Shown: positions 29,352 through 37,684 of the stretch, piece by piece
Layout: each line of letters begins with the position of its first letter
How positions within the stretch are numbered: the stretch's first letter is position 1
Source of the DNA: Enemella dayhoffiae
GTDB lineage: Bacteria > Actinomycetota > Actinomycetes > Propionibacteriales > Propionibacteriaceae
Direction: 5' to 3'
DNA length: 64,000 nucleotides
Assembly: GCF_002250625.1 (NCBI RefSeq)
Contig: NZ_NMVQ01000044.1
Location: forward strand, 62,001 to 126,000
Notes under the pieces: model-generated
Told to the model about the DNA's origin: nothing
The model's database searches: none
What the model saw: the letters and a program-made list of their open reading frames with translations, nothing else
Made by a program: the position numbers and the translations under genes

Positions 29352-30362
29352 GTGCATGACCACACCGACGGTGCTCTGCTGGCGAACCGCCCGGCCGTGA
29401 CCGAGGACGCCTTCGCCGACTCCGTCAAGGAGCGGCTGCAGGTGGTCGAGGACCGCCTGCTCGCGGCCGCCCGTGCCGACACCCCGATGGTGACCGAGGC
29501 GGCGCAGCACATCATCGCCGCCGGCGGAAAGCGGTTCCGTCCCCTGCTGGTGGTGCTGGCGAGCCACTTCGGCGGACCGGTCGACGCCGATGACCTGACC
29601 CGGGCCGCTCTGGTGGTGGAACTGACCCACGTGGCCAGCCTCTATCACGACGACGTGATGGATGACGCCGACCTCCGCCGCGGTGCGCAGAGCGCCAACC
29701 GGCGCTGGCAGAACTCGGTCGCGATCATGGTCGGCGACTTCCTGTTCGCGCGCGCGTCCTCAACCGTGGCCGAGCTGGGTACCGAGTATGTCGCGCTGCA
29801 GGCGCAGACCTTCGCCCGGCTCGTCCAGGGACAGATCGCCGAGACCGTGGGACCCGGCGAGGAGGACGACCCGCTGCAGCACTACCTGCAGGTGGTTGCC
29901 GACAAGACCGGTTCGCTGATCGCCACCTCGGCGGTGTTCGGGGGCATGGTTTCCGGCGCCTCCGGTGAGGTGCTGGGTGCGCTGGAACGATTCGGCGAGG
30001 AGATCGGGGTGGTCTTCCAGCTCTCCGACGACATCATCGACATCACCTCCGAGGAGACCGGGAAGACCCCGGGCACCGACCTGCGCGAGGGCGTACCGAC
30101 GCTGCCGACCCTGCTGGCACTGCGCTCCGAGGATCCCCAGCACGCCCGGCTGAGTGAGTTGATCCGCTCCGACCTCAGCGACGACGAGACGCTGGCCGAG
30201 GCGATCGGTCTGCTCCGGGCCCATCCTGCGATCGAGGAGTCGCGGGCCGAGGTACGCCGCCGCGCCGAGGTGGCGCGCGGTTTCCTCGCGCCGCTGCCGG
30301 ACGGTCCGGCCAAGGACGCGCTGAACGCGCTCTGCGACCAGGTGGTCACCCGCTCGTCCTGA
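29352..30362 (+). CDS. Polyprenyl diphosphate synthase (trans, long chain; menaquinone side chain)
   Basis: 336 residues of the trans-isoprenyl diphosphate synthase family. GGKRFRPLL is at about residue 58. The first Asp-rich motif is DDVMDDADLRRG (about 102-113) and the second is LSDDIIDI with the downstream GTDLREGVPTLP. The small residues before the first motif (ASLYH) are typical of enzymes making C35-C45 chains. The product is probably the isoprenoid tail attached to the naphthoquinone head in menaquinone. The position directly after nuoN is common in actinobacteria and links tail synthesis to the respiratory complex. The start is GTG 29352, after AAAGGA. Confidence 0.9.
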   Translation: MHDHTDGALLANRPAVTEDAFADSVKERLQVVEDRLLAAARADTPMVTEAAQHIIAAGGKRFRPLLVVLASHFGGPVDADDLTRAALVVELTHVASLYHDDVMDDADLRRGAQSANRRWQNSVAIMVGDFLFARASSTVAELGTEYVALQAQTFARLVQGQIAETVGPGEEDDPLQHYLQVVADKTGSLIATSAVFGGMVSGASGEVLGALERFGEEIGVVFQLSDDIIDITSEETGKTPGTDLREGVPTLPTLLALRSEDPQHARLSELIRSDLSDDETLAEAIGLLRAHPAIEESRAEVRRRAEVARGFLAPLPDGPAKDALNALCDQVVTRSS

Positions 30363-30433
30363 TCCACGCGTCCAGCAGCCCGAGTCGGTACGCCGCATCC
30401 GCGGCCAGCAGGGTCGGCGGCATTGACCGGCCC

Positions 30434-30439
30434 TAGGAT
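30434..30439 (+). promoter_or_regulatory. -10 box, probable leaderless promoter of the amidase gene
   Basis: TAGGAT followed by 7 bp and the GTG at 30447. It decides the start: the in-frame TTG at 30423 would lie upstream of the predicted transcript. Confidence 0.5.
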
Positions 30440-30446
30440 CGGCCGG

Positions 30447-31844
30447 GTGAACAACGACACTGCCCTCCAGTTGGCCCGCCGGATCGCCAACCGTGAGCTG
30501 TCGGTCACCGAGGTCACCGAGGCGGCGCTGGCCACCGCTCACGCCGACGAGCTGGGGGCGTACACGTTCATCGCCGACGAGGACGCTCTGGCCACAGCCG
30601 CCGAGCTGGACCGGCGGCTGGTCGCCGGCGAGACACCCGGGCCGCTGTTCGGCGTACCCTGCCCGGTCAAGGATCTGGCCCAGGTGGCCGGGTGGCCGTT
30701 CGAGGCCGGCTCGGTCGCCTTCGCCGGCAACCGCGCCGAGGTCGACTCGGGGATCGTCACCCGGCTCCGCGAGGCCGGCCTGGTGCTGATCGGCAAGACC
30801 GCGACCCCGGAGTTCGGGTTGCCCTGCTACACCGAACCGGTGGGGCGTACGCCGGCCAGCACCCCGTTCGACCGGCGGCGCGGGGCGGGTGGCTCCTCGG
30901 GCGGGGCAGGCGCTGCCGTGGCCGGGGGGAGCGTGCCGATCGCCCACGGCTCGGACGGGGGCGGGTCGATCCGGATCCCCGCCGCGGCCTGCGGGCTGGT
31001 CGGGCTGAAGGCGACCCGAGGTCGGGTGTCGCTCGGGCCACTCGGCGTGGACGGGCCAGGTCTGGTCAGCGAGGGCGTACTCACCCGCGACGTGTCAGAC
31101 ACCGCGGCGGCGCTGACCGCGCTTGCCCCGGGCTGGCCGGGTGACCCCTATCCGCCGGGTCCGGTGCCGGATTTCCTGGCCGGGTTGGGAAAGCCGGGCC
31201 GATTGCGGATCGGCGTGCTCACTGATCCGGTGATCGTGGACCAGGCGCCGGTGCACCCCGAGGCGCTGGCGGCGGTGCGGCGGACGATCGGCCTGCTGGA
31301 GGAGCTCGGGCACCAGGTGGGGGCCGCGCCGCGGCCCTTTGGGGAGGCCGAATGGGCCGCATTCACCGCGCTCTGGTCGGTCGGGGCGCTGGGGGTGCCG
31401 GTGCCGGAGGAGCTGGAGTCGTCGCTGCGGCCACTGACCCGCTGGCTGCGCGGGCTCGGCCGCGAAACCAGCGGGCAGGCGTACGCCGCAGCGCTCACCG
31501 CGGCCCAGCGGACAACCCGGAACACCGCCCTGGCCTGGGACGAATTCGACGCCGTGCTCACCCCGACCCTGGCGCAACCACCTGCGGTGCACGGTGAGCT
31601 GTGCGATGAGCAGGACCCGGCAGGCGACTTCACCGCCCAGTGCCGATTCACCCCCTGGACCAGTATCGCCAACCTGACCGGGCGCCCCTCGCTCAGCCTG
31701 CCGTTGCACACCGCCGACGTGGACGGCACGGCGCTGCCATTCGGGGTGCTGCTGACCGGTCGCTGGGGCGAGGACGGTCTGCTGCTCGCCCTGGGCGCCC
31801 AGTTGGAGGCGGCGAACGGCGGCTGGCCCACCCCGGGGGAGTGA
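30447..31844 (+). CDS. Amidase (amidase signature family)
   Basis: 465 residues. The amidase-signature Ser-cisSer-Lys triad is seen as CPVKDL (Lys near residue 74), AGGSSGGAGAAVAGG (first Ser) and HGSDGGGSIRIPAAACGLVGLK (second Ser, oxyanion region). The family hydrolyses amides (indoleacetamide, nicotinamide-like, 6-aminohexanoate dimer, or Glu-tRNA amide as GatA). There are no gatB or gatC neighbours and the length is short for GatA, so it is more likely a small-molecule amidase. It has its own predicted leaderless promoter. Confidence 0.85.
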   Translation: MNNDTALQLARRIANRELSVTEVTEAALATAHADELGAYTFIADEDALATAAELDRRLVAGETPGPLFGVPCPVKDLAQVAGWPFEAGSVAFAGNRAEVDSGIVTRLREAGLVLIGKTATPEFGLPCYTEPVGRTPASTPFDRRRGAGGSSGGAGAAVAGGSVPIAHGSDGGGSIRIPAAACGLVGLKATRGRVSLGPLGVDGPGLVSEGVLTRDVSDTAAALTALAPGWPGDPYPPGPVPDFLAGLGKPGRLRIGVLTDPVIVDQAPVHPEALAAVRRTIGLLEELGHQVGAAPRPFGEAEWAAFTALWSVGALGVPVPEELESSLRPLTRWLRGLGRETSGQAYAAALTAAQRTTRNTALAWDEFDAVLTPTLAQPPAVHGELCDEQDPAGDFTAQCRFTPWTSIANLTGRPSLSLPLHTADVDGTALPFGVLLTGRWGEDGLLLALGAQLEAANGGWPTPGE

Positions 31845-31876
31845 CCCGCCGCCCGAAAGAATGATCGGGGTGCACT

Positions 31877-31946
31877 GGCTTCGACAGACTCAGCCAGCGT
31901 GGGGCTTCGATAGGCTCAGCCAGCGTGCGGCTCAGCCGGCGTACGG
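31877..31946. repeat. CTTCGACAGGCTCAG-type dispersed repeat, three partial copies
   Basis: The copies read GGCTTCGACAGACTCAGCCA..., GGCTTCGATAGGCTCAGCCA..., and a short GGCTCAGCCGGCGTACGG. They fill most of the 102-bp gap between the convergent amidase and M13 peptidase genes and end one base before the peptidase stop. Confidence 0.7.
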
Positions 31947-33908
31947 TCACCAAATAGCAACGCGCTTTTCCGGGGCGAGCCAGAGCTGGTCGTTCTCGGT
32001 CACGCCGAAGGCTTCGTGGAAGTCGGGCAGGTTGCGCACGATCTGGTTGCAGCGGAACTCGTTCGGTGAATGCGGGTCGGTGGCGAGCCGCTGCTTCACC
32101 GTCTCCGGGCGGAACTTCGCCTGCCACACCGCGGCCCAGGACAGGAACAACCGCTGCACCCCGGTGAACCCGCCCAGCTCCGGGACCTCTTTGCCCTGCT
32201 GGGAAATCCGCCAGGCGAGCAGGGCGATGGTGAGCCCGCCCAGGTCACCGATGTTCTCGCCGATGGTCAGTTCACCGTTCACGGTCCGGCCATCGGCGCC
32301 CTCGGGGGAGAGCACGGCATACTGGTCGACCAGGGAGCGGGTGCGGGCGGTGAATGCCTCCCGGTCGGCGTCGGTCCACCAGTTGCGCAGCCGGCCCTCG
32401 CCGTCGCAGGTGGAGCCCTGATCGTCGAACCCGTGCCCGATCTCGTGCCCGATCACCGCGCCGATGCCGCCGTAGTTGACCGCGTCGTCGGCGTCGGCGT
32501 TGAAGAACGGCGGCTGCAGAATTGCGGCCGGGAACACGATCTCGTTGCGCAGCGGGTGATAGTAGGCGTTCACGGTCTGCGGGGTCATGAACCACTCGTC
32601 GCGATCCACCGGCTCGAACACCTTGCGCACGGCCCGCTCCAGCTCGAACCGGTTGGCCGCGATCACGTTGCCGACAAGGTTTTCCCGGTCGATCTCCAGC
32701 GCGGAATAGTCCCGCCACTTCACCGGATAACCGATCTTGGCGTCGAAGCGGGACAGCTTGGTCAGCGCCTCGGCGCGGGTATCCTCGCTCATCCAGTCCA
32801 GCTGGGTGATCGACTGACGGTACGCCTCCAGCAGGTTGGCGACCAGCTCGTCCATCCGCGTCTTCGCCTTCGGCGAGAAGTGCCGCTCGACATAGATCCG
32901 CCCGACGGCCTCGCCGAGCACCCCCTCGACCAGCGAGACGCCCCGCTTCCAACGCTCCCGGTTGGTCGGCGTACCCGAAAGAGTCGTGCCATAGAAGGCG
33001 AAGCGCTCGGCGACGAAGGGCTCGGACAGATAGGGGGAGAACGACGAGATCAGCGAGAACCGTGCCCAGTCACGCCATTGCGGCAACCGCTGCTCGGTGA
33101 CCAGATCGGCCAGCTCGGTGCAGAAGGAGGGCTGGCAGTCGACGATCTCGGCCATCGCGTCGACCGGAATCCCTGCTCCGGAGAGAAAATCGTTCCAGTC
33201 GATACCGGCCGCAGTGGCGAAGCTGGTCCACGAGGTCAGGTTGTACATCTGCACCATGTCGCGGGTGCGCACCTTGTCCCAGTGCCGGGCGGCGATCTTG
33301 GTCTCCAGCGCGAGCACCCGTTCCGCGGCGTTCCCCGCGTCCCCGATCCCGGCCAGTTCCAGGGTGCGGGCGATGTGGTCGCGGTAGGCGTCGCGGATCT
33401 GGGCGTACTGCTCCTCGCGATAGTAGGCCTCATCGGGCAGGCCGATCCCGGACTGGCCGACGAACATCAGGCAGCGGTCCGGGTTGCCGGGGTCAGAGTC
33501 GGCGTCCAGACCGAGCACGCTGCGGGCGCCGAGCCCGGCCAGGGCGCCCCACAGGCGTACCAGCGCCCGCACGTCGTCGACCCGGTCGATCGCGGACAGC
33601 TGCTCCGCCAACGGGTTCAGCCCCAGTCGCTCGATCCGTTCGGTGTCGGTGAACGAGGCGTACAGGTCCGCGATCCGGGCGGCGTCGGCGTCTCCGGCAG
33701 CCCCGTCGTCGGCGCTCAACCCGGTGATGATGTCGCGCACGGCCGCCTCGGCGTTGTCCCGCAGGGTGACGAAGGCGCCGGCGCCGGGCTTGTCGGCGTC
33801 GATCTCGGCGGTCCGCAACCAGGTCCCGTTCACATGGCGGAACAGGTCGTCGGCGGGGCGTACCGAATGATCGAAGGCGGTCAGGTCCAGGGCTGGAACT
33901 TTGCTCAC
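31947..33908 (-). CDS. M13-family zinc metallopeptidase (neprilysin/PepO-like)
   Basis: 653 residues. Peptidase_M13_N covers about 1-390 and the catalytic M13 domain the rest. The zinc site is GHEIGHGFDD (HExxH) with the downstream ENIGDLGG (third ligand Glu), and the substrate-binding NAYYHP is upstream. There is no signal peptide or membrane anchor, so it is a cytosolic PepO-type oligopeptidase rather than an ectoenzyme. The C-terminal W is typical of the family. The start is GTG 33908, set by a -10 box 6 bp upstream. Confidence 0.92.
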   Translation of the reverse strand: MSKVPALDLTAFDHSVRPADDLFRHVNGTWLRTAEIDADKPGAGAFVTLRDNAEAAVRDIITGLSADDGAAGDADAARIADLYASFTDTERIERLGLNPLAEQLSAIDRVDDVRALVRLWGALAGLGARSVLGLDADSDPGNPDRCLMFVGQSGIGLPDEAYYREEQYAQIRDAYRDHIARTLELAGIGDAGNAAERVLALETKIAARHWDKVRTRDMVQMYNLTSWTSFATAAGIDWNDFLSGAGIPVDAMAEIVDCQPSFCTELADLVTEQRLPQWRDWARFSLISSFSPYLSEPFVAERFAFYGTTLSGTPTNRERWKRGVSLVEGVLGEAVGRIYVERHFSPKAKTRMDELVANLLEAYRQSITQLDWMSEDTRAEALTKLSRFDAKIGYPVKWRDYSALEIDRENLVGNVIAANRFELERAVRKVFEPVDRDEWFMTPQTVNAYYHPLRNEIVFPAAILQPPFFNADADDAVNYGGIGAVIGHEIGHGFDDQGSTCDGEGRLRNWWTDADREAFTARTRSLVDQYAVLSPEGADGRTVNGELTIGENIGDLGGLTIALLAWRISQQGKEVPELGGFTGVQRLFLSWAAVWQAKFRPETVKQRLATDPHSPNEFRCNQIVRNLPDFHEAFGVTENDQLWLAPEKRVAIW

Positions 33909-33914
33909 TCGACC

Positions 33915-33920
33915 AGCCTA
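33915..33920 (-). promoter_or_regulatory. -10 box, probable leaderless promoter of the M13 peptidase gene
   Basis: On the minus strand TAGGCT is followed by 6 bp and the GTG at 33908. Confidence 0.45.
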
Positions 33921-33953
33921 GCCAGCCGAACCACTCGGCGGGCCGGGCAGGTT

Positions 33954-35450
33954 TCAGTTCACGAAGCGGGCGCTGACGGTGGGCTGGGTCATCGGGGCGA
34001 GCGCCTGGGTGGAGAACTCCTTGGGCTGGGCGTTCACCACACCGGGGCGGTTGTCGGTCATCACGGTCACCGAAATCTTGGTCTTCACCACCAGCCGGAG
34101 CTCGGCCACCGTGTCATCGGCGATCGTCAGCTTGGGAGTCTGTCCCGCCAGCGGGTCCTCCACCAGTTCCCAACGGATGCTGGCGTTGTCGGGACGCTGG
34201 TTCGGTTCGACGCGGACCTGCTGGGGGCAGTTCGGCGGATTCAGGTCCTTGGCCTTCATGCACTCCTCGAGTGCCTTGCGGGTGGCGTCCAGCATCGCCC
34301 GGCGCCCCTGTTCGGTGAGTTGGGCGGCTGGCGCGAGCCGCGGGAAGGAGGTGGGCCCAGAGATTGTGAAGCGTGGCTCCAGGAAGGAGACGTTGGCCAG
34401 ACCGGTCGTCGTCTCGTAGGCCCCCGGGAAGGCGTCCACCTCGTTGGTGGTGAGCCTCACCCCGTTGACGATGACCGGCACCTGCTTGGGCCGGGTCACC
34501 TGCACGGTGGTGGTGCCTCGATCCACCTTGTAGCTCCCGTCAGGCTGGCGCACCGGCACGAAGTGGGCGCGTACCTCCGCCTCCCCCAACTGGTAGGTGA
34601 GCTCGACATCGTTGGCGGAGTCGTGGGTGATCCGGATCCGGCTGATCGGCGCCCGCTGCCGCGATTCCCGCAGCACGGTGTCGGTGAGCAGGGTGCGATC
34701 CCGGGGCGCCTGCTGCTGCAGCGAGAGCGCGCGGGCGGAGTCGCCGGCGGCAACCGCCTCCAGGAACCGGACGGCGGCGTCGGCCCCGGTGGCGCGCGGC
34801 GGGTTCGCCTGGCCACCGGGCGCCTTGCCGAAGACCAGGGCCGCCACCACCACGGCGATCACCAGCACGGTCGCCACCCCGGCCAGGACCAGCGCCCGAG
34901 TCGGTGGCTTGCGGGCCGGGGGCTGGCGCAGGGGCTGCGGCCGGAGACTGCCCGGTTGCGGGGGCGCGAAGGCCGATTCGGTCGCAACCGGCTGGGGCGG
35001 GTGGGGCGGCTGGGCGGGCTCGCCCGGGGCCGGGTAGCGCTGCTGCAGCCAGGCCACGCTGCCCGGCGGCGGACCGGCGGGTTCGGGTGCGCTCGGCTGG
35101 GGCACCTGCTGCGGGGGATACCCGGGCTGCTGGGCGTACGCCTGTTCCGGATAGGGCTGCGGGGGGTACGCCTGGGGTTGCTGCGGCGGGACCGCGTACG
35201 CCGGGGCGGGCAGGGGGGGCAGGGGAGGCTGTGGCTGCTGGGGTTCTCGGGAACCCCACTGCGGCGGCCACTGGGCGGGTGGTTCGGCGGTGGCGTCGGC
35301 GTTCGGCGGGGTGGGCGGGGGGTCCGCCTGCTGGCTCGGGTGCCGCCAAGACAGGTCGTCGGGGCGCAGCACCGTCTGGGGTTGCTCGACCCACCGAGGG
35401 TCGGGATGTCCCTGACCTCGTCCTGCGCTCCCAAAGGGGTCCTGGCTCAC
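33954..35450 (-). CDS. Proline/glutamine-rich single-pass membrane protein, function unknown (paralogue A)
   Basis: 498 residues. Residues 1-170 are low-complexity and rich in Pro, Gln, Ala and Tyr. One membrane helix follows (about 180-205, ALVLAGVATVLVIAVVVAALVF), and then an outer domain of about 290 residues that begins with an alpha-helical segment (AVRFLEAVAAGDSARALSL), suggesting an NTF2/DUF4878-like fold, and has a Cys pair in its last third. The orientation is N-in, C-out. The start is GTG 35450, preceded by GGGAGGAG; upstream in-frame codons lack this. It is a neighbour and a relative of the next gene, with the same layout and matching motifs. No family is recognised with confidence. 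Confidence 0.7.
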   Translation of the reverse strand: MSQDPFGSAGRGQGHPDPRWVEQPQTVLRPDDLSWRHPSQQADPPPTPPNADATAEPPAQWPPQWGSREPQQPQPPLPPLPAPAYAVPPQQPQAYPPQPYPEQAYAQQPGYPPQQVPQPSAPEPAGPPPGSVAWLQQRYPAPGEPAQPPHPPQPVATESAFAPPQPGSLRPQPLRQPPARKPPTRALVLAGVATVLVIAVVVAALVFGKAPGGQANPPRATGADAAVRFLEAVAAGDSARALSLQQQAPRDRTLLTDTVLRESRQRAPISRIRITHDSANDVELTYQLGEAEVRAHFVPVRQPDGSYKVDRGTTTVQVTRPKQVPVIVNGVRLTTNEVDAFPGAYETTTGLANVSFLEPRFTISGPTSFPRLAPAAQLTEQGRRAMLDATRKALEECMKAKDLNPPNCPQQVRVEPNQRPDNASIRWELVEDPLAGQTPKLTIADDTVAELRLVVKTKISVTVMTDNRPGVVNAQPKEFSTQALAPMTQPTVSARFVN

Positions 35451-35500
35451 CGTGCTCCTCCCTGGATCCGGCTGCAAGGATAACTCCGGAAGGTTCCGGT

Positions 35501-36670
35501 TCACTCCCAGGCGAAGTCCGGTCCTTGGCTGAGCAGATCCACCGCGAACCTACCCGGCACGTCGAACTCCTCGGTGACGTTCTGGTGAACGCCGCTCACC
35601 CTGGCCATGCTGGTGACCCTGATCCGCATCGGTGCGGCGCCGTGGGCGATGGCGTCGATCTGGCCGGGGGCCGGGGCGTCATAGCGTTCCTCGAGCAGGG
35701 TGTAGCGGACCGACCCCGGTCGAACCGGCTGGTCGGGGTTCGCCCTGCGCGCCCACGGGCAGCCCTTGGGGGCGAGTTCGGTGCTGGCCACACAGCCCTT
35801 CACGCGCTCACTGATCCGCTGCTGCAGGGCTCCGGCGTACGCCGGGGTGGGGCGCGCGGTCGCGTCCACGGTCGGCGGGGTGCCGAGGCCTTCGACGACG
35901 AACTCACTGGCGGAGTACTCCAACCACTTCGATCCGGTGCTGAGGGTGTGCACCCCCGGGAACACGTCGATCAGGTAGGTGTAGCCGGTCGAGTCCATCC
36001 GGGCCCCGTCGACGGTCAGCGGGATCATCTTCGGGGTCGGAGCGAGCCGCAGCTGCACCGCGCCGCGGCGCAGCTGCCACTGACCCTGCGGGTTCTGGAA
36101 GACCGGGAAGGTGCCGCGGACCTCCTTGCCGCGCGCCCGATAGCCGAGCACCACGTCGGTGCCGGCCGGGTCGCCGGAGCCGGCGTCGAGCACCCGGATG
36201 TCGGTGAGCTGCGGCCTGCTGCGGGCGAGCGCCTCGTTGCTGATCAGCGGGCCGGTGGGCCGGTTGAAGCTCATCGCCAGCGCCCCGGTCGCGTCGCCGG
36301 CCGCGATCGCCTGCAGGTAGGCCACCGCCCGATCGGCGGCGCCGCTCGGCTTCGGGGTGCTGCTGGTCAGCGACCGGACGAACAGTGCCCCGCCCACCAG
36401 CAGGGCCAGCGCGAGCACGATCACCACCAGCCACGGCGCCGGACGGCTGCGGCGTACCGGGGTCGCCTCGTCGGGGGTCCAGGTCGGCTCATCCGCCGGC
36501 TCATCCGCCGGCTCATCCGTCGGTGGATCGGCCGCACGCCGGGCACGGGTGGGCTGGTCGGGCGCCGGTTCGGCGGCGCGGCGGGCCGGGGCGTACGCCT
36601 GAGGTTCGTCATCGGATTCGGGTCCGGGGTCCGCGCCGGGCCGGGCGAACGGGCTGCGCTCGGTGCTCAT
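35501..36670 (-). CDS. Proline-rich single-pass membrane protein, function unknown (paralogue B)
   Basis: 389 residues with the same plan as the downstream neighbour: a cytosolic Pro/Asp/Glu/Arg-rich N-terminus with a DEPADEPADEPT repeat (residues about 50-65), one membrane helix (about 75-95, WLVVIVLALALLVGGALFV) and an outer domain starting AVAYLQAIAAGDATGALAMS. Both proteins share spacing around 'L...DVFPG.Y/H...' and a Cys pair, so they are probably an old tandem duplication. ATG 36670 starts the polar region. Fifty bp separate it from paralogue A and 65 bp from rarD upstream. Function unknown. Confidence 0.7.
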   Translation of the reverse strand: MSTERSPFARPGADPGPESDDEPQAYAPARRAAEPAPDQPTRARRAADPPTDEPADEPADEPTWTPDEATPVRRSRPAPWLVVIVLALALLVGGALFVRSLTSSTPKPSGAADRAVAYLQAIAAGDATGALAMSFNRPTGPLISNEALARSRPQLTDIRVLDAGSGDPAGTDVVLGYRARGKEVRGTFPVFQNPQGQWQLRRGAVQLRLAPTPKMIPLTVDGARMDSTGYTYLIDVFPGVHTLSTGSKWLEYSASEFVVEGLGTPPTVDATARPTPAYAGALQQRISERVKGCVASTELAPKGCPWARRANPDQPVRPGSVRYTLLEERYDAPAPGQIDAIAHGAAPMRIRVTSMARVSGVHQNVTEEFDVPGRFAVDLLSQGPDFAWE

Positions 36671-36735
36671 CCGGCCGCGCGGGCCAGGGGCAGCCGCGCG
36701 CCGACGGCTGTGGGGGTGACGAACATGGCGAGATT

Positions 36736-37680
36736 CTAACCCGTGGTCGGCACTCGCCGCCCGCGATGTCGGGCCCGCCACACCGCGTGACCGGTGATCA
36801 GCAGCAGGGCCGCCCAGACCAGCACGAAGCCGATCCAGCGGGCCAGCGGCATCGGCTCGGCGAACAGCGCGACGCCGAGCACGAACTGGATCGTCGGGGC
36901 GACGTACTGGGTGATCCCGAGCAGGCTCAGCGGGATCCGCTGGGCGGCGAAGGCGAAGGCGAGCAGCGGAATCGCGGTGACCACGCCGCCACCGATCAGC
37001 AGCAGATCCTGCCCCAACGGTTGCCGCCCGAAGTGGCTCTCGCCGCGCGAGCTCAACCAGAGCAGGAAAGCCAGCGCCGGCAGCACTGCGATCGCCGACT
37101 CGTAGCCGAAGGAGACCACCGGTTCGACGGTGGCCCGCTTCTTGATCACCCCGTAGACGGCGAAGGTGGTGGCCAGCAGCAACGCCACCCAGGGCAACCG
37201 GCCGTAGCCGAAGGTGATCACCACCACCGCCACCGTCGCCAGTCCGATCGCGATCCACTGCACCGGGGCGAGCCTTTCGTGCAGCAGCAGCACGCCGACC
37301 AGGATGGAGAGCAGCGGGTTGATGTAGTAGCCGAGGGCGGTCTCGGTGATCCGGCCGTTGGTCACCGCCCAGATGTAGATGCCCCAGTTGGAGGTGATGA
37401 TGATCGCCGCCACCGCCAGGGTGAACAGGGTGCGCGGCGAGGCGAGCTGTCGACGCCAGCGGCGCCGAGCGATCAGCAGGATCAGCAGCACGCCTAAGAC
37501 CAGCGACCAGACGACCCGGTGCGCCAGCACCTCCAGTGGTCCCGCGCCCTGGATCAGCCGCCAATACAGCGGCACCAGTCCCCACAGGCCGTACGCGGTC
37601 AGCGCGGCGACGACCCCGGCCCGGGAGGTGTCCGACGCCGGGATTTCCTGTGCTGGTTCGGAAGGCGGCTGATCAGTCAA
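36736..37680 (-). CDS. rarD: EamA-family transporter RarD
   Basis: 314 residues with about 10 membrane helices in two EamA repeats. GLWGLVPLYW near the N-terminus, the HRVVWS motif and NWGIYIWAV mark the RarD (DUF6) subfamily of drug/metabolite exporters. The substrate is not known for most RarD proteins. The start is a TTG at 37680, 4 bp after the korB stop, so it may be co-transcribed with korAB. Confidence 0.87.
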   Translation of the reverse strand: MTDQPPSEPAQEIPASDTSRAGVVAALTAYGLWGLVPLYWRLIQGAGPLEVLAHRVVWSLVLGVLLILLIARRRWRRQLASPRTLFTLAVAAIIITSNWGIYIWAVTNGRITETALGYYINPLLSILVGVLLLHERLAPVQWIAIGLATVAVVVITFGYGRLPWVALLLATTFAVYGVIKKRATVEPVVSFGYESAIAVLPALAFLLWLSSRGESHFGRQPLGQDLLLIGGGVVTAIPLLAFAFAAQRIPLSLLGITQYVAPTIQFVLGVALFAEPMPLARWIGFVLVWAALLLITGHAVWRARHRGRRVPTTG

Positions 37681-37684
37681 CGGA

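Noticed and set aside
30423-30446. TTG at 30423 as amidase start
   Set aside because: The -10 box at 30434-30439 would lie inside the gene; GTG 30447 is at the expected leaderless distance.
32070-35483. A plus-strand open frame of about 1100 codons across the M13 peptidase and paralogue A genes
   Set aside because: Antisense to two well-supported minus-strand genes; no domain or ribosome site.
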